From CAYNRA01 sp046296415 (GTDB lineage: Bacteria > Bacteroidota > Bacteroidia > Cytophagales > Spirosomataceae), in assembly GCA_046296415.1 (NCBI GenBank), contig JBKBLN010000002.1, positions 124,001 through 188,000 on the forward strand: DNA of 64,000 bases, written 5' to 3'. The notes under the pieces are model-generated. The model searched no databases and was not told the DNA's origin. It saw only the letters and a program-made list of their open reading frames with translations. Positions 43,068 to 53,032 of this stretch are shown one piece after another; the first letter of the stretch is position 1; every line of letters starts with the position of its first letter. Made by a program: the position numbers and the translations under genes.

Positions 43068-44263
43068 GGTTTTTTTCTTCTCAAAAGTTCTTTTCGTACG
43101 AGTAAATATTCCCTACTACTTTGTCCGGCAATAGAGGTGTTTTCCTCAGCTCGTCGAAACAAATAGGGCATTACCGCCTCTACGGGTCCATAAGGAACAT
43201 ATTTCGCCACATTGTATCCCATAGAGGCTAATGTAAACGAAATATTGTCGCTCATCCCAAGTAGTTGGGCAAAGTAAATGCGAGCATCTGTAGGCTGAAT
43301 TTGGTATTCATCCATCAATTCAACGCACAATTTACTACTTTCTTCGTTGTGTGTACCCAAACAAATCGCTACTCGGTCTATATTTTGAATAGAAAACCGA
43401 ATCGCCTCGTTGTAATCGCGGTCAGTAGCTTCTTTGGAAGGTTGGGTAGGATCTTGGTATTCCTCTTCATGTGCCCGGCGGCGTTCTTTTTCGAGATAAG
43501 CACCCCGAACCAATTTGGCTCCAACTTTGAATCCTTTTTCTTTTCCCTTAGCGACCGCTTTTTGATAATTCTCAAGGGCCTCCCAACGATACAGTTGATA
43601 GGTATTGTAAATCCAGACGTCTTCTGACTGATTGTACAAGGCCATTTGTTCGTAGCACAAGAGATCGATCACATCTTGAATCCAAGATTCTTCGGCATCA
43701 AAAAACAAACGAACTTTATTGGCCGCCGCAACAGAACACAATTTCGCCACACGATCTCGCACTCGGTTCCAAGCTGCCTCTTCCGTGGGAGTAAGATTGA
43801 CTTTACCCAATTGAATTTTTTCAAGAAGAGGCGTCGAAGCCAATCCAGTAACCTTAAAAACCGCAAAAGGTATTTGATCTGAATTTTGAGCAGCCCGCTG
43901 AATGGTTAGCAGGAGTTCTTGGCAGGTGGCATCGAATGAGGCTTCATCATCTTCCCCCTCAACTGAGTAATCCAATATTGTACCCACACCGGCCTTAGAT
44001 AAGGTTACGATTGTCTCCTGACAGTCCTCAATAGTCTCGCCCCCACAAAACTGTGAAAATATGGTTTGGCGAATAAGACCCTTGATGGGCAATCCAAGCT
44101 TAAGGGAAAGTTTTATGAAGAATGTGCCCATCTTGACCAAACCATTTTGATTCATTAAGGCAAATATCCAATAAGTCTTGCGAAGCTGGCGGTTCGATAA
44201 GCGAGCAAACGAAATCTCGGTATTATCGAAATTTAAAGTTTTTGTGGTTTGTGACGAAGTCAT
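43064..44263 (-). CDS. Proline dehydrogenase
   Basis: A 399-residue FAD enzyme, (beta/alpha)8 barrel, oxidising proline to pyrroline-5-carboxylate at the inner membrane face. KLVRGAYLEKER, CLGTHNEES and YLFRRAEENTS are family motifs. It is a stand-alone ProDH, without the P5C dehydrogenase domain of PutA. ATG 44263 is preferred over the upstream TTG. A -7 box TATCTTTG lies 71 bases upstream. Confidence 0.92.
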   Translation of the reverse strand: MTSSQTTKTLNFDNTEISFARLSNRQLRKTYWIFALMNQNGLVKMGTFFIKLSLKLGLPIKGLIRQTIFSQFCGGETIEDCQETIVTLSKAGVGTILDYSVEGEDDEASFDATCQELLLTIQRAAQNSDQIPFAVFKVTGLASTPLLEKIQLGKVNLTPTEEAAWNRVRDRVAKLCSVAAANKVRLFFDAEESWIQDVIDLLCYEQMALYNQSEDVWIYNTYQLYRWEALENYQKAVAKGKEKGFKVGAKLVRGAYLEKERRRAHEEEYQDPTQPSKEATDRDYNEAIRFSIQNIDRVAICLGTHNEESSKLCVELMDEYQIQPTDARIYFAQLLGMSDNISFTLASMGYNVAKYVPYGPVEAVMPYLFRRAEENTSIAGQSSREYLLVRKELLRRKKP

Positions 44264-44334
44264 GAAGTACAATGAAGACTGTTATTAAACAATATTTAAT
44301 TGTATTTTTTTGATAAATTGAATCAAATCCGACA

Positions 44335-44342
44335 CAAAGATA
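44335..44342 (-). promoter_or_regulatory. -7 box of proline dehydrogenase promoter
   Basis: TATCTTTG on the minus strand (complement of 44335-44342) fits TAnnTTTG in the divergent intergenic region. A long AT-rich leader of about 65 bases follows. Confidence 0.4.
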
Positions 44343-44421
44343 AAGCAAATTGTGTATTTATATGGATTGGTTTTGTAAATTACTTTTTTAACCAGATACA
44401 TCGATCAAACAAGTTACGTAA

Positions 44422-45519
44422 ATGAAAGCAAATTTAGACGTTCAACCGCTGCACTCTTGGATTGATACGGGTGGAAAGCCCCTATTGATTGCCGGACCCT
44501 GTAGTGCGGAGTCGGAAGAACAAGTTCTCGAAACGGCACGTGGATTGGCCGCCCAAGGTATTGGCCATGTATTAAGAGCAGGGGTTTGGAAACCTCGAAC
44601 TCGGCCAGGAAGTTTTGAAGGAAAAGGAGAAGAGGCACTTCCTTGGTTACAAAAAGCCAAGGCGGAGACGGGCCTTCCAGTTGCGGTGGAGGTAGCTACG
44701 CCTCAACACGTCGAATTGGCTATGAAATATGGTGTCGATATCTTGTGGATCGGAGCTAGAACAACCGTCAATCCGTTCAACGTTCAAGACTTGGCAGATG
44801 CCATGAAGGGCTTGGATGTCCCTGTATTAATCAAAAACCCGGTAAACCCAGACTTAGCCTTGTGGGTTGGTGCTTTTGAGCGTATCGCAGGAGCTGGGAT
44901 CAAGAAATTAGGCGCCATCCACCGGGGTTTCTCTAATGCTCAGGAGGTGAAATACCGAAATTCGCCCATGTGGCAAATTGCTGTAGAATTTAAATCGTTG
45001 TTTCCCCAGATTCCATTGATTGGTGACCCTAGCCACATGGCTGGAAAGCGTGCCTATTTAGCGGAATTAACTCAACGGGCGATGGACTTAAACTACGATG
45101 GTTTAATCATTGAATCGCATCGTAACCCTGATGAAGCATGGTCAGATGCTGCTCAACAACTCACACCAGCCGCGCTGAAAGACATGTTGGAGGGTATCGA
45201 AGTTCGTCAAGCGACGTATGGAAGCGACTTCCAAAGTGAACTAGACCGACTTCGTCAACGATTGGATCATTTGGACCGGGAATTATTGGAGGTACTCGCT
45301 TCTCGGATGTCGGTAGTGGAGCAATTGGGAGAATACAAACGCGATAATAACGTAGCTGTATTGCAATTAGATCGTTGGAAACAGGTACATGGTTCCCGAG
45401 CTGATTGGGGTAAGGCACTTCAATTGTACCCTGAAATGGTGGAGGAATTATTCAAACTCATTCACATGGAGTCTATTCGGAAACAAACCGAAGTAATGAA
45501 TCAGGCACCCGCAAAATAA
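44422..45519 (+). CDS. Bifunctional DAHP synthase / chorismate mutase
   Basis: A 365-residue fusion. Residues 1-260 are a type I-beta, KDO8P-synthase-like DAHP synthase: LLIAGPCSAESEEQV, LRAGVWKPRTRPGSF, GARTTVNPFN, LIKNPVNPDL, GDPSHMAGKR. Residues 270-360 are an AroQ-type chorismate mutase helix bundle (ELDRLRQRLDHLDRELLEVLASR). In related fusions the mutase part senses prephenate or chorismate and inhibits the synthase. It begins and branches aromatic amino-acid synthesis. Followed by a strong terminator. Confidence 0.95.
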   Translation: MKANLDVQPLHSWIDTGGKPLLIAGPCSAESEEQVLETARGLAAQGIGHVLRAGVWKPRTRPGSFEGKGEEALPWLQKAKAETGLPVAVEVATPQHVELAMKYGVDILWIGARTTVNPFNVQDLADAMKGLDVPVLIKNPVNPDLALWVGAFERIAGAGIKKLGAIHRGFSNAQEVKYRNSPMWQIAVEFKSLFPQIPLIGDPSHMAGKRAYLAELTQRAMDLNYDGLIIESHRNPDEAWSDAAQQLTPAALKDMLEGIEVRQATYGSDFQSELDRLRQRLDHLDRELLEVLASRMSVVEQLGEYKRDNNVAVLQLDRWKQVHGSRADWGKALQLYPEMVEELFKLIHMESIRKQTEVMNQAPAK

Positions 45520-45539
45520 ATATTGAAAGTTAATTTTAC

Positions 45540-45582
45540 GCAGCGAAGGCAAAATGTTCAAATAGCCTTCGCTGCTTTTTTT
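45540..45582 (+). terminator. Terminator after DAHP synthase gene
   Basis: GCAGCGAAGGC (45540-45550) pairs with GCCTTCGCTGC (45565-45575), followed by seven T. It touches the stop codon of the convergent membrane-protein gene. Confidence 0.9.
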
Positions 45583-46909
45583 ATTCGTAAAAAAATCGTC
45601 CCTCCTCCCTTTTTAGGTAAAAAGTTTTCATAGAAAATGGGAAATACGGGATAACCCACTTTGTTTTTAATTGATTGAGTTCAGAGCAATCCGTGAAAGG
45701 TACACGTCTATGTTGTGCAAGGACCAATGTGGAAAAGTACCCTCGGTAGTACGAATCAGATACCGAATGATTTTGGGTGGCATTGATCACTAATAGTTTC
45801 TTCTCTTGGAACATAGTGAAAGCCCGGATTTTAACATGGTCCAATTCCAACCAATTCATCCCCATCACAATGACGAGTGTAGGAATCAAGATGGCCTTTC
45901 GAGACTCCTTTCCAAAATGGAAGTACCATAAAGTTAACCAGACAAATAGAATGTAAATACGGTACCGATCGGGAATATCGAGTGGAGAAATGCTTCGAAA
46001 TGCTGCCATGAAAACAAGATTTCCTAAGGCAAAAAAGTGAAGACTGTACCATATATACTCCATGGATGAAAATGTCTCCCGATGGGTCAACCTTCTAACC
46101 ATTTGGTATAGGAATCTACACTCCAACCAAAGAAAAAGGATTTTCATGCCCAATAAAAGTTTGGGATTAGTCAGGAAACCATAAGGAGAACTAATCAGAT
46201 ACAAAAATTGCTTCATGCACGTCAAAGGACTCAAAAATTGTACGTGCGCCGATTTCGGAAAATATAAATTGATCAAAATAAACAATCCGGCTATCATCCC
46301 CATCAAATAAAATTGCCGACGATACGCCAAAAGCACAGAAACGATTAAAAAAGTTAAAATTCCATTTCCGCTGGAAAAAACTGTCAAAAGAAAACAAACA
46401 ATACCCCAAAAGATGTCCCAAATTTTTGAATGCGAATTACCCCTTGTCAAAAAGTAGATACATCCGATCAGAAAAACAAAAATGATCAAATGTTGGCTAC
46501 TACAAAGTAACCAATTTACATTTTCGTACATAGAGGGTGCGCTGATCAATGCCAATGCTATAAAAAAATGTAATAAAGAGTATTGAAATGTTTTATGGAA
46601 CAAATAACCAAAAAAGAAAAAAAAGCAACTTAAATTAAAAAGCAAACCCCATTTAATGTAATTACTCTGAAAGAGAATATAAAATAATTTAATGAAGAAT
46701 TTATGTACTAGGAGGTAATGTTCGTTGTGGGATTGCCACCAAAAAGGATCATTCCATGGTAGGTTTAAAATGGGAAGCATGGCAAGGTCATCTTCGTAGG
46801 GGATACTGACCAAGAAAATCGAAAAAAGAAATGCCAAAGGAAAAAGGCAGGCGACCATCCCAAAAAACAATTGGAATGGCAGTATCTTGGTAAAGTGGTC
46901 GAAATTCAT
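45581..46909 (-). CDS. Polytopic membrane protein, possibly a GT-C-like glycosyltransferase
   Basis: A 442-residue protein with about ten membrane helices. An acidic first loop after helix 1 (IPYEDDLAMLPI) is followed by WWQSHNEHYLLVHKF, then helices with large aromatic content, and a short C-terminal soluble part. The Asp pair in the first outer loop followed by a conserved His/Glu segment recalls GT-C glycosyltransferases using polyprenyl-sugar donors, but no family match is certain. It starts the accessory region and may take part in surface polysaccharide synthesis. Confidence 0.65.
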   Translation of the reverse strand: MNFDHFTKILPFQLFFGMVACLFPLAFLFSIFLVSIPYEDDLAMLPILNLPWNDPFWWQSHNEHYLLVHKFFIKLFYILFQSNYIKWGLLFNLSCFFFFFGYLFHKTFQYSLLHFFIALALISAPSMYENVNWLLCSSQHLIIFVFLIGCIYFLTRGNSHSKIWDIFWGIVCFLLTVFSSGNGILTFLIVSVLLAYRRQFYLMGMIAGLFILINLYFPKSAHVQFLSPLTCMKQFLYLISSPYGFLTNPKLLLGMKILFLWLECRFLYQMVRRLTHRETFSSMEYIWYSLHFFALGNLVFMAAFRSISPLDIPDRYRIYILFVWLTLWYFHFGKESRKAILIPTLVIVMGMNWLELDHVKIRAFTMFQEKKLLVINATQNHSVSDSYYRGYFSTLVLAQHRRVPFTDCSELNQLKTKWVIPYFPFSMKTFYLKREEGRFFYE

Positions 46910-47780
46910 TAACTAATTGAGCAAGTGATGTAATTTCTTTCAGGTGGATTTAACTTTATAAAAATAAGAAAAGTATTAAATAGATACAACAAACAAAGAA
47001 ATTGCTCACCTAAGATTGCCCGTTAAAATTACAACCAATGAGGAAAAAACGTACAGGTAAGAATTTGATGTCGGATACTTCGATGACATAACGACTAAAT
47101 GATCATATTTCAGCAAAAAACTTGGTATTCATAGAGTAAGCTAATTTAATGAAGTTTTACAACAAATAATTGACTCCATGCTTGAGGATAATTTCATCAC
47201 TTGACCGATTGGCCAAAGCAGTTGGTACAATTTTTTGCTTGAAAAACCAGGTGGAGTGCAATCCATCACCTACCCATTGGAGGAGACATCAATTCTCTGC
47301 TGGTTATTAAATCCGCGAATTCGTGCACATGCTCGGTTTAAAGCATAAATACTCAAGGCCAATCGAGATGCTAATGTTAAAATCAATGTTGAAAACGTCC
47401 AAAGAACCTTTGATTTAGACATGTTCCAAGGTGAAAATCTAACCGAGTACACCAGTGGATTTACCTTGCATTTCCCCTGCTAATTACTAATTACAACCTG
47501 ATCAAGGAACCTAGAAAAGACACCATCATTCCTTTGGTATCTTTTCATGTGGAAACGGTACTGGGACAATAAGGAAAGTTTTCGTCTCAGGATACTCAGG
47601 GTAATAATTTGACTGTATCCTGAAGTTTCTGGAGTGAAGCCATTGATGTTGGAAACAACTTCAATGGAAATAAAAATTAAATACATTGGTGGAGTGGTCG
47701 TTTACATGAGACTAATTCATGAGGAAAAGGAAAAGCTTATGTAAACGGAAGTATTTTTTACGGGCACTATTGAAACCGGA
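46910..47780. other. Long stretch without an intact gene; possible decayed coding region on the plus strand
   Basis: No full gene is visible. On the plus strand one frame from about 47022 to 47483 gives protein-like stretches (KITTNEEKTYR, EFDVGYFDDITTK, IIDSMLEDNF, NVENVQRTFDLDMFQGENLT) separated by five in-frame stops. Further pieces in other frames follow to about 47760. This could be the remains of a gene, or chance in AT-rich DNA. Short minus-strand open frames here look like antisense noise. No transposase or inverted repeats were recognised. Confidence 0.35.
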
Positions 47781-48644
47781 TCATTTTAACTCTTTTTTTG
47801 ATGAAACTCGTGGATCATATCCGATGTATTTCTCAAAATCTTGATAATACTTTTTTATATCCCGATAATATAATCGTCTAGCGGCTTCTGATAACGAAAT
47901 TTTTTCAATGTTTAACCAATCAAAAGACTGCAATAAACGTTTGTGAATTATAAAAACCCCAAAACTCACTCCATATATACTAAAACAATAATTATCTAAA
48001 CTATTTAAACTGTATCCAAGGCTAATGGCAATTTTCTCAATCTTTTCAGGAAATTTATAAAAATTAACTTGTGCGGATCGGGTCAATAATAAGTTAAATT
48101 GGTTTAGATTTATATCTGAATAATTCATTAATATATTTTCTGAATCAATTCGCCTGAACAAATAGCGAAAAAAATCCACTACATAAAATGAAATTAGTTT
48201 ATCCTTAAAATTTACATTAGACAATATTAATTCTAATTTCATTTGCACTTCTTGTTCACGCATCAGGTGGAAGAAAATAACTTTAAACTTATCCTTATTT
48301 ATCACTGGATAAATAGCTGTATTATTAAAATAAAAATATAAAAGATCAATATTCACCAAGTACAAGATACCATCTGAAACTATAGAAGGAAGAGTAGATT
48401 GATCACAGTTTGGTGTGAAAATTTGTACCTCATGACTTTTTTTTGTTGTCGCTAAATCATGATGTATGAATCCAACCAATTTGGGTCCAAAAGTTTCGTG
48501 CAAAAGGGAATTTAAATCATCAGCTTCCCTTAAATTGGCAAAAATAAGCAGCTTTAATGAAGAATATTTTTCGAAAAACAAATCAATATTGAATTCGGCA
48601 ATATTACAATTGGTTTTATAGTTTTCAAATCTATAACTAGCCAT
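47781..48644 (-). CDS. Orphan hypothetical protein, strongly AT-rich
   Basis: A 287-residue soluble protein without signal peptide, rich in Asn, Lys, Phe, Tyr and Ile. Base composition is clearly more AT-rich than neighbouring genes, a sign of recent acquisition. LKLLIFANLREADDLNSLL and a C-terminal SLSEAARRLYYRDIKKYYQDF stand out; no domain can be named. It stands between the decayed region and the TonB-receptor terminator, with its own AT-rich leader. A polysaccharide-modifying role is only a guess from location. Confidence 0.6.
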   Translation of the reverse strand: MASYRFENYKTNCNIAEFNIDLFFEKYSSLKLLIFANLREADDLNSLLHETFGPKLVGFIHHDLATTKKSHEVQIFTPNCDQSTLPSIVSDGILYLVNIDLLYFYFNNTAIYPVINKDKFKVIFFHLMREQEVQMKLELILSNVNFKDKLISFYVVDFFRYLFRRIDSENILMNYSDINLNQFNLLLTRSAQVNFYKFPEKIEKIAISLGYSLNSLDNYCFSIYGVSFGVFIIHKRLLQSFDWLNIEKISLSEAARRLYYRDIKKYYQDFEKYIGYDPRVSSKKELK

Positions 48645-48825
48645 ATTTTATTTTTTTTTAAAGAATAGATTTGACCTTTCTATTTAATTAAAGTAATTTA
48701 AATAGAAATTTTGAACGAAGATTTTACTATGGTGACGAAAGAAAAAAAAGTACATGAAATACAGTATTTCTCATTTTCACCCAATCGAATATCTTTTATT
48801 TAGCTATTTACCTGATTCAAAAAAA

Positions 48826-48856
48826 ACAAAGACCTCTCAAAGAGAGGTCTTGTTCG
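48826..48856 (-). terminator. Terminator of the TonB-dependent receptor gene
   Basis: AAGACCTCTC (48829-48838) pairs with GAGAGGTCTT (48842-48851); on the minus strand a T-rich run (TTTGTTTTTTTT) follows. Confidence 0.8.
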
Positions 48857-48877
48857 ATAAATTATACTCTGCTACAC

Positions 48878-51604
48878 TCAGAACCTAAATTGATAGGTTA
48901 CTGCGAAGTTTGCCCCTAATTGACTAAAGTGGTACCCGTCATATGTCATTTGGCTATATCTCTGATTAAATGTTATTAGATTTGAGTTCATTTTTAATGC
49001 TTTTGCATCTTTTAATAAAGCCTCTCCTTTTGCATTCTCAGCTTTGAATCGCCAAGTAGGCAATACATTTAAGAAGTTATTCGCTGTAAATTGGATGATG
49101 GACGATTTTCCAATTTTCCGAGTAATGGCCAAATCTGTCACAATTTTCGGATCGAACTCGGTGTACAAGTTCAAATCTAAGCCTTGCTGCTTGAAGCGAG
49201 TGGGTCCAAAAAGAGTATTGTTCAACAAGAAGTTCCACCCTCCTACTTCCCAATCCAAACCAGCAATCGCTTTATACTGTGGACGGGATGTGAAGAATAA
49301 GGCTTCTTGTGTGGCATTGGCAACTGACTGACCCGCTTGAGCAACTAGCGCTGGATTGTTGACCGCCCCTACGCGCTCGTTTTTAAAGGTGTAATTCCCG
49401 GCGACATTGATTGCTAGTTTACCTTTTCCTAAAGCGATATTTTTGAAGGCACTCACAAAATCCAAACCAGTTGTTTGAGTGTTCATTGCATTAACAAAAA
49501 AGCTCAAATCTGATAAATTATTTTCTTTTAGGATACGATCCAAAGCTGAATTCCCTGCGGCAGTCGAACCAATTTCTGTACTTAGGATAATCCGATCTTT
49601 AACAGCTATGGAGTAGAAATCAAGAGTAAAACTTGTATTTCTGTTTGGATTTACCCCTAGTCCGGCAGTAAAATTCAAAGAACGCTCAGGATTTAAACTT
49701 GGAACTCCCAATAAGCGTGCTTCGCGTGACACATTACTTACCAATCCACCTACCTGAATACCTTGTCCAGGCACAAAGCTATATTGTGCTTTTTGTGTAT
49801 AGATTTGATGTAATGTTGGAGCTTTAAAGCCTGTCGATAAAGAGGACCGAAGAGTTATTTTGTCGTTCATCAATTTATATCTCGAACTCAATTTCCAAAC
49901 AAAGGCATCGCCAAAATCACTGTAATTTTCGTACCGAGCGGTCGCGTTGATCAGAAAGTCTTCAGTAAAATCAACTAAGACGTCAGCGTACCCACCTAAG
50001 TTGTATCGATTGAACTTTCCAGAATTCCGTGGATCATTTCCTGCAAAGGAGTCAGCACCGCCATCTTCATACGACGCAAGATCACCGGCAATCACTTCAA
50101 AATTCTCCGATCTAAACTCTGATCCAAAAGCCAACGTAACCTTATCCGATACTGCTTTCGACAAATCCAAGTTTCCTACAATGTGATTAAACCGAGTTCC
50201 ACCTGGCTTGAAAATGATTGGGCTGTTTTCTCGATACTTGTTGGTACCATCAGGATTTTTAGTACCATTTCTGTTGTGTGAGTTAGTAACGGTGTACGTT
50301 TGTTCATTCCCTCCGATGGTCAGACTGACATCAGAAGTCCAGCCCAATTTTTCGGATTTAAAACCTAATGTGGCATTGTAGTCTTTCAAATCACCATCAA
50401 AAGTTGGTACATACCCTTGGTAAGAGGCGGGAGTGCCATCACCAAAGAAATCTTTTAGATAAGGGAATGAACTCAATGTTCGCCAATAGGGCGTTCTGAA
50501 GTTGGCAAAACTATTCACCTTTTTGTACACATAGGCGCCGTTGGCATACCATTCGCCCGAACCTAAGTCGCCACCCGCATTCGTTGCAAACTTCAAAGCC
50601 GTTGTTTCGGGCGAACCGTTGATATTGCCTGCATCGGGTCTTTTCGCAAGGAATGCGCGCACGTCATTGATATTGGCCCCGAAGTCAGCAGCTTCTCCCT
50701 CGGCATCGACCATACCTGGACGATTAGCTAGACCAACTTGAGAAAGATCTAAGGTATAATTCACAAACCCATTTTTCCCAAAAGATTGGCCATTGTTCAA
50801 GGAAATTCCCATCATTTCGCCATCTCCTTTGTGGGTAATACCTGTACGGACAGTCAATTGACCTTGATCTACATTTTTCTTCAAAATGATGTTCATAACC
50901 CCGGCAATCGCGTCTGAACCGTATTGCGCCGAGGCGCCATCCCGCAAGATTTCAACCCGCTCAATCATATCCGTTGGGATAGCGGAGATATCTGCACCCG
51001 TTTCTCCACGACCTGGCGAGGTCTGGGTGTACAGCAACGAACTCATGTTCTTTCGCTTTCCGTTGATCAAGATCAAGGTACGGCTTGGACCCATGTTCCG
51101 AATTTCGTACGGATCCAAAAGGGAGGTTGCATCATTCACCGGTGTTTGTACCGTATTGAAGGATGGAATCCGGTATTGCAACGCTTTGTCAAAAGAAGGT
51201 TGCCCGGTACTCACTAAATCCCGGTTTCCGACGATATCGACGGGCAGGGGGGTGTCTGTCAAGGTGCGTTTCGAACTCCGGCTACCAACCGATACAACTA
51301 CTTCGTTTAGCGTAGTCGCATCCGGCTTCAACCGTACGACCATACCTTCGGCAGCAGGTTGCACGACTTTCACAAAACCAATAAAAGTAAACTCAAGTGA
51401 CGTACCGGCTGGGACGGCCAGACTAAACTCCCCATTGACATCCGTAAGGGTACCCTGAGTTTTCCCCGCAATTTTGACAGTAGCGCCGATTACCGGGCTG
51501 TCGTTCCCATCTTCCAAGACCTTGCCCTTGATTTGTTGGGCAAATACCTGGCTCCCGGCCAAAAAGACAAAAATCATCCATACACGTTGTAGTGTGTTCA
51601 TCAT
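48878..51604 (-). CDS. TonB-dependent outer-membrane receptor
   Basis: A 908-residue outer-membrane transporter. It has a signal peptide (MIFVFLAGSQVFAQ), a carboxypeptidase-regulatory-like beta-sandwich domain (IKGKVLEDGNDSPVIGATV, about 24-105), a plug (RTLILINGKRKNMSS; MIERVEILRDGASAQYGSD), and a 22-strand-type barrel ending FAVTYQFRF with terminal Phe. The N-terminal domain is typical of Bacteroidota. No SusD partner is adjacent, so it is not a canonical SusCD pair. Substrate (siderophore, cofactor, peptide or sugar) cannot be assigned. The upstream neighbour is a broken lipoprotein gene. Confidence 0.93.
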   Translation of the reverse strand: MMNTLQRVWMIFVFLAGSQVFAQQIKGKVLEDGNDSPVIGATVKIAGKTQGTLTDVNGEFSLAVPAGTSLEFTFIGFVKVVQPAAEGMVVRLKPDATTLNEVVVSVGSRSSKRTLTDTPLPVDIVGNRDLVSTGQPSFDKALQYRIPSFNTVQTPVNDATSLLDPYEIRNMGPSRTLILINGKRKNMSSLLYTQTSPGRGETGADISAIPTDMIERVEILRDGASAQYGSDAIAGVMNIILKKNVDQGQLTVRTGITHKGDGEMMGISLNNGQSFGKNGFVNYTLDLSQVGLANRPGMVDAEGEAADFGANINDVRAFLAKRPDAGNINGSPETTALKFATNAGGDLGSGEWYANGAYVYKKVNSFANFRTPYWRTLSSFPYLKDFFGDGTPASYQGYVPTFDGDLKDYNATLGFKSEKLGWTSDVSLTIGGNEQTYTVTNSHNRNGTKNPDGTNKYRENSPIIFKPGGTRFNHIVGNLDLSKAVSDKVTLAFGSEFRSENFEVIAGDLASYEDGGADSFAGNDPRNSGKFNRYNLGGYADVLVDFTEDFLINATARYENYSDFGDAFVWKLSSRYKLMNDKITLRSSLSTGFKAPTLHQIYTQKAQYSFVPGQGIQVGGLVSNVSREARLLGVPSLNPERSLNFTAGLGVNPNRNTSFTLDFYSIAVKDRIILSTEIGSTAAGNSALDRILKENNLSDLSFFVNAMNTQTTGLDFVSAFKNIALGKGKLAINVAGNYTFKNERVGAVNNPALVAQAGQSVANATQEALFFTSRPQYKAIAGLDWEVGGWNFLLNNTLFGPTRFKQQGLDLNLYTEFDPKIVTDLAITRKIGKSSIIQFTANNFLNVLPTWRFKAENAKGEALLKDAKALKMNSNLITFNQRYSQMTYDGYHFSQLGANFAVTYQFRF

Positions 51605-51726
51605 AGGTGGTAAAAGTTTAAGTATAGGAAAAGAAAAAAAAGTTGTGTAGAAATCATTAAGCTCTAATCAAATTCTAGCGTATTCTTTCTAATTAAGAAT
51701 AACAAACGCACTACTATATACGTCTA

Positions 51727-52713
51727 TTAAATCCCACCAATATTCACCCAATAGCGTAGGGCGTCATGTTGGTTTTGGTTACGTTCGAGTTGTTCACGGG
51801 TCCATTCGTAGGCACGTTTGAAGCGGGCGACATCCACGCGCCAATAAGCCTAATTTCGATTATTTATCACATTCCATACTTGGCGACCCCAGAATGGGTC
51901 ATTGTCAAGTGGTGACCACCCATTTTGGATGTTTCCGCTTTCAGCCCAGCGGTGAATAAAGAAAAAGCGGTCACCTAATATTCGTTTTGTTTTCCGATAC
52001 ACTTCAGCTTCCAACCTTGGACTATTATTCAACCCTCGGCCATCATACCGTACTGGATTGTTGGCGACAAAACGCCAGCAACTGCGATCATCAATCCCTC
52101 GCCGAGTTGGTAAATTCCAGACACGACCATCTACTGTCGTCAATTGTCCGCCACGACTGCATCCTTCGTAATTAGCAATCATAGGGTTCATATCGCTGTC
52201 TCCAACACCCCGTATGAATCGATAAGCATCAATGGTGATCCGAAGTTCATACACATTCCATTTACATGCTCCAAAATTGGCAGCGTCTCCGCTTTTCCCG
52301 GAACCCAAAACAGGTTGACCATTGCGGTAATAGGTATCACCAAAGGCGTAGTCCGTTCCCATGTTTTCTGTTTCCAGCATTGCCTCAGCAAGTAAACCAA
52401 ACGCGTCTGTCCCAATCGCTTGTGCTTCTCTGAAAAGTCATGCTTTATTGGCCATTAACTGCTGGCCTTTGGTACCCTTTACCCAATAACATCCATAATC
52501 TCTTCCCATTTGAGCCCCAAGCCAGGGAGCGGGCAAATTGGCAGGGCACCCCACTTCTGCTCGGGCAACACGGGTGTCCATTAAGTATTCCTTACCAACT
52601 TTTTGACTTGGGATAACTTCCTCCACTTCTTGACATGACAACATCCCCCAAACCAAAAATAACCAAAGTGAGTAACATATGGAAGGCTGGTTTTTAAATT
52701 GTACTTTTTTCAT
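51727..52713 (-). pseudogene. Secreted lipoprotein gene interrupted by two in-frame stops
   Basis: A single minus-strand frame runs 329 codons from ATG 52713 to TAA at 51727-51729, but contains TGA at 52438-52440 and TAG at 51850-51852. Part 1 (91 residues) has a lipobox (LVWGMLSCQ). The frame continues without shift as LFREAQAIGTDAFGLLAEA into a Cys- and Trp-rich middle (GDTYYRNGQPVLGSG, FFIHRWAESGNIQNG). After the TAG it goes on as AYWRVDVARFKRAYEW to WVNIGGI. Protein-like composition persists throughout. Both stops could derive from TGG (Trp) by one base change. I call a recent pseudogene; recoding or sequencing error are alternatives. Family not recognised. Confidence 0.75.
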
Positions 52714-52810
52714 TTAATTTTTATTTTGTTGAAATAAGAATACCGAGCACATGATTAACCTTATCCAATGGTCATTGGTAAAAGAAAATAAACCTAAAAA
52801 GGAAGCCAAA

Positions 52811-52924
52811 TTAAAGTAGGTAAACCCAAAAGGCTAATACGGTGAGGAAAAAAAACAACTCTGAGGAAGACTGCTGAATGTACAATCTTTCAAGGACAAT
52901 TAATTTTTGTAAACGTTTAGTCAT
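52811..52924 (-). CDS. Possible small membrane peptide (37 residues)
   Basis: The frame from ATG 52924 to TAA 52811 encodes MTKRLQKLIVLERLYIQQ, basic and amphipathic, then a hydrophobic tail (FFFLTVLAFWVYLL) that could span a membrane. An A-rich leader (AAATAAAACCT) precedes the ATG, as is usual for Bacteroidota. It fills part of the 319-base gap upstream of the broken lipoprotein gene. Short and unconfirmed; could be chance. Confidence 0.3.
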   Translation of the reverse strand: MTKRLQKLIVLERLYIQQSSSELFFFLTVLAFWVYLL

Positions 52925-53032
52925 AGGTTTTATTTGTTAGACATACGAAAGTGATAAAATATGTCAAACAATGTAGCTAAATGGTTGATGAAAAGGAATT
53001 ATAATACATGAAAAGCACTTACTTGTATTTCA

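Noticed and set aside
47270..47686. Two short minus-strand open frames (60 and 68 codons)
   Set aside because: Translations are low-complexity Ser/Leu/Ile-rich without motifs; the opposite strand looks more protein-like.
46910..47780. Insertion sequence remnant
   Set aside because: No transposase motif, terminal inverted repeats or target duplication could be seen.
50886..51458. 190-codon plus-strand frame within the TonB-dependent receptor gene
   Set aside because: Antisense shadow of a clearly conserved receptor; no known motif.
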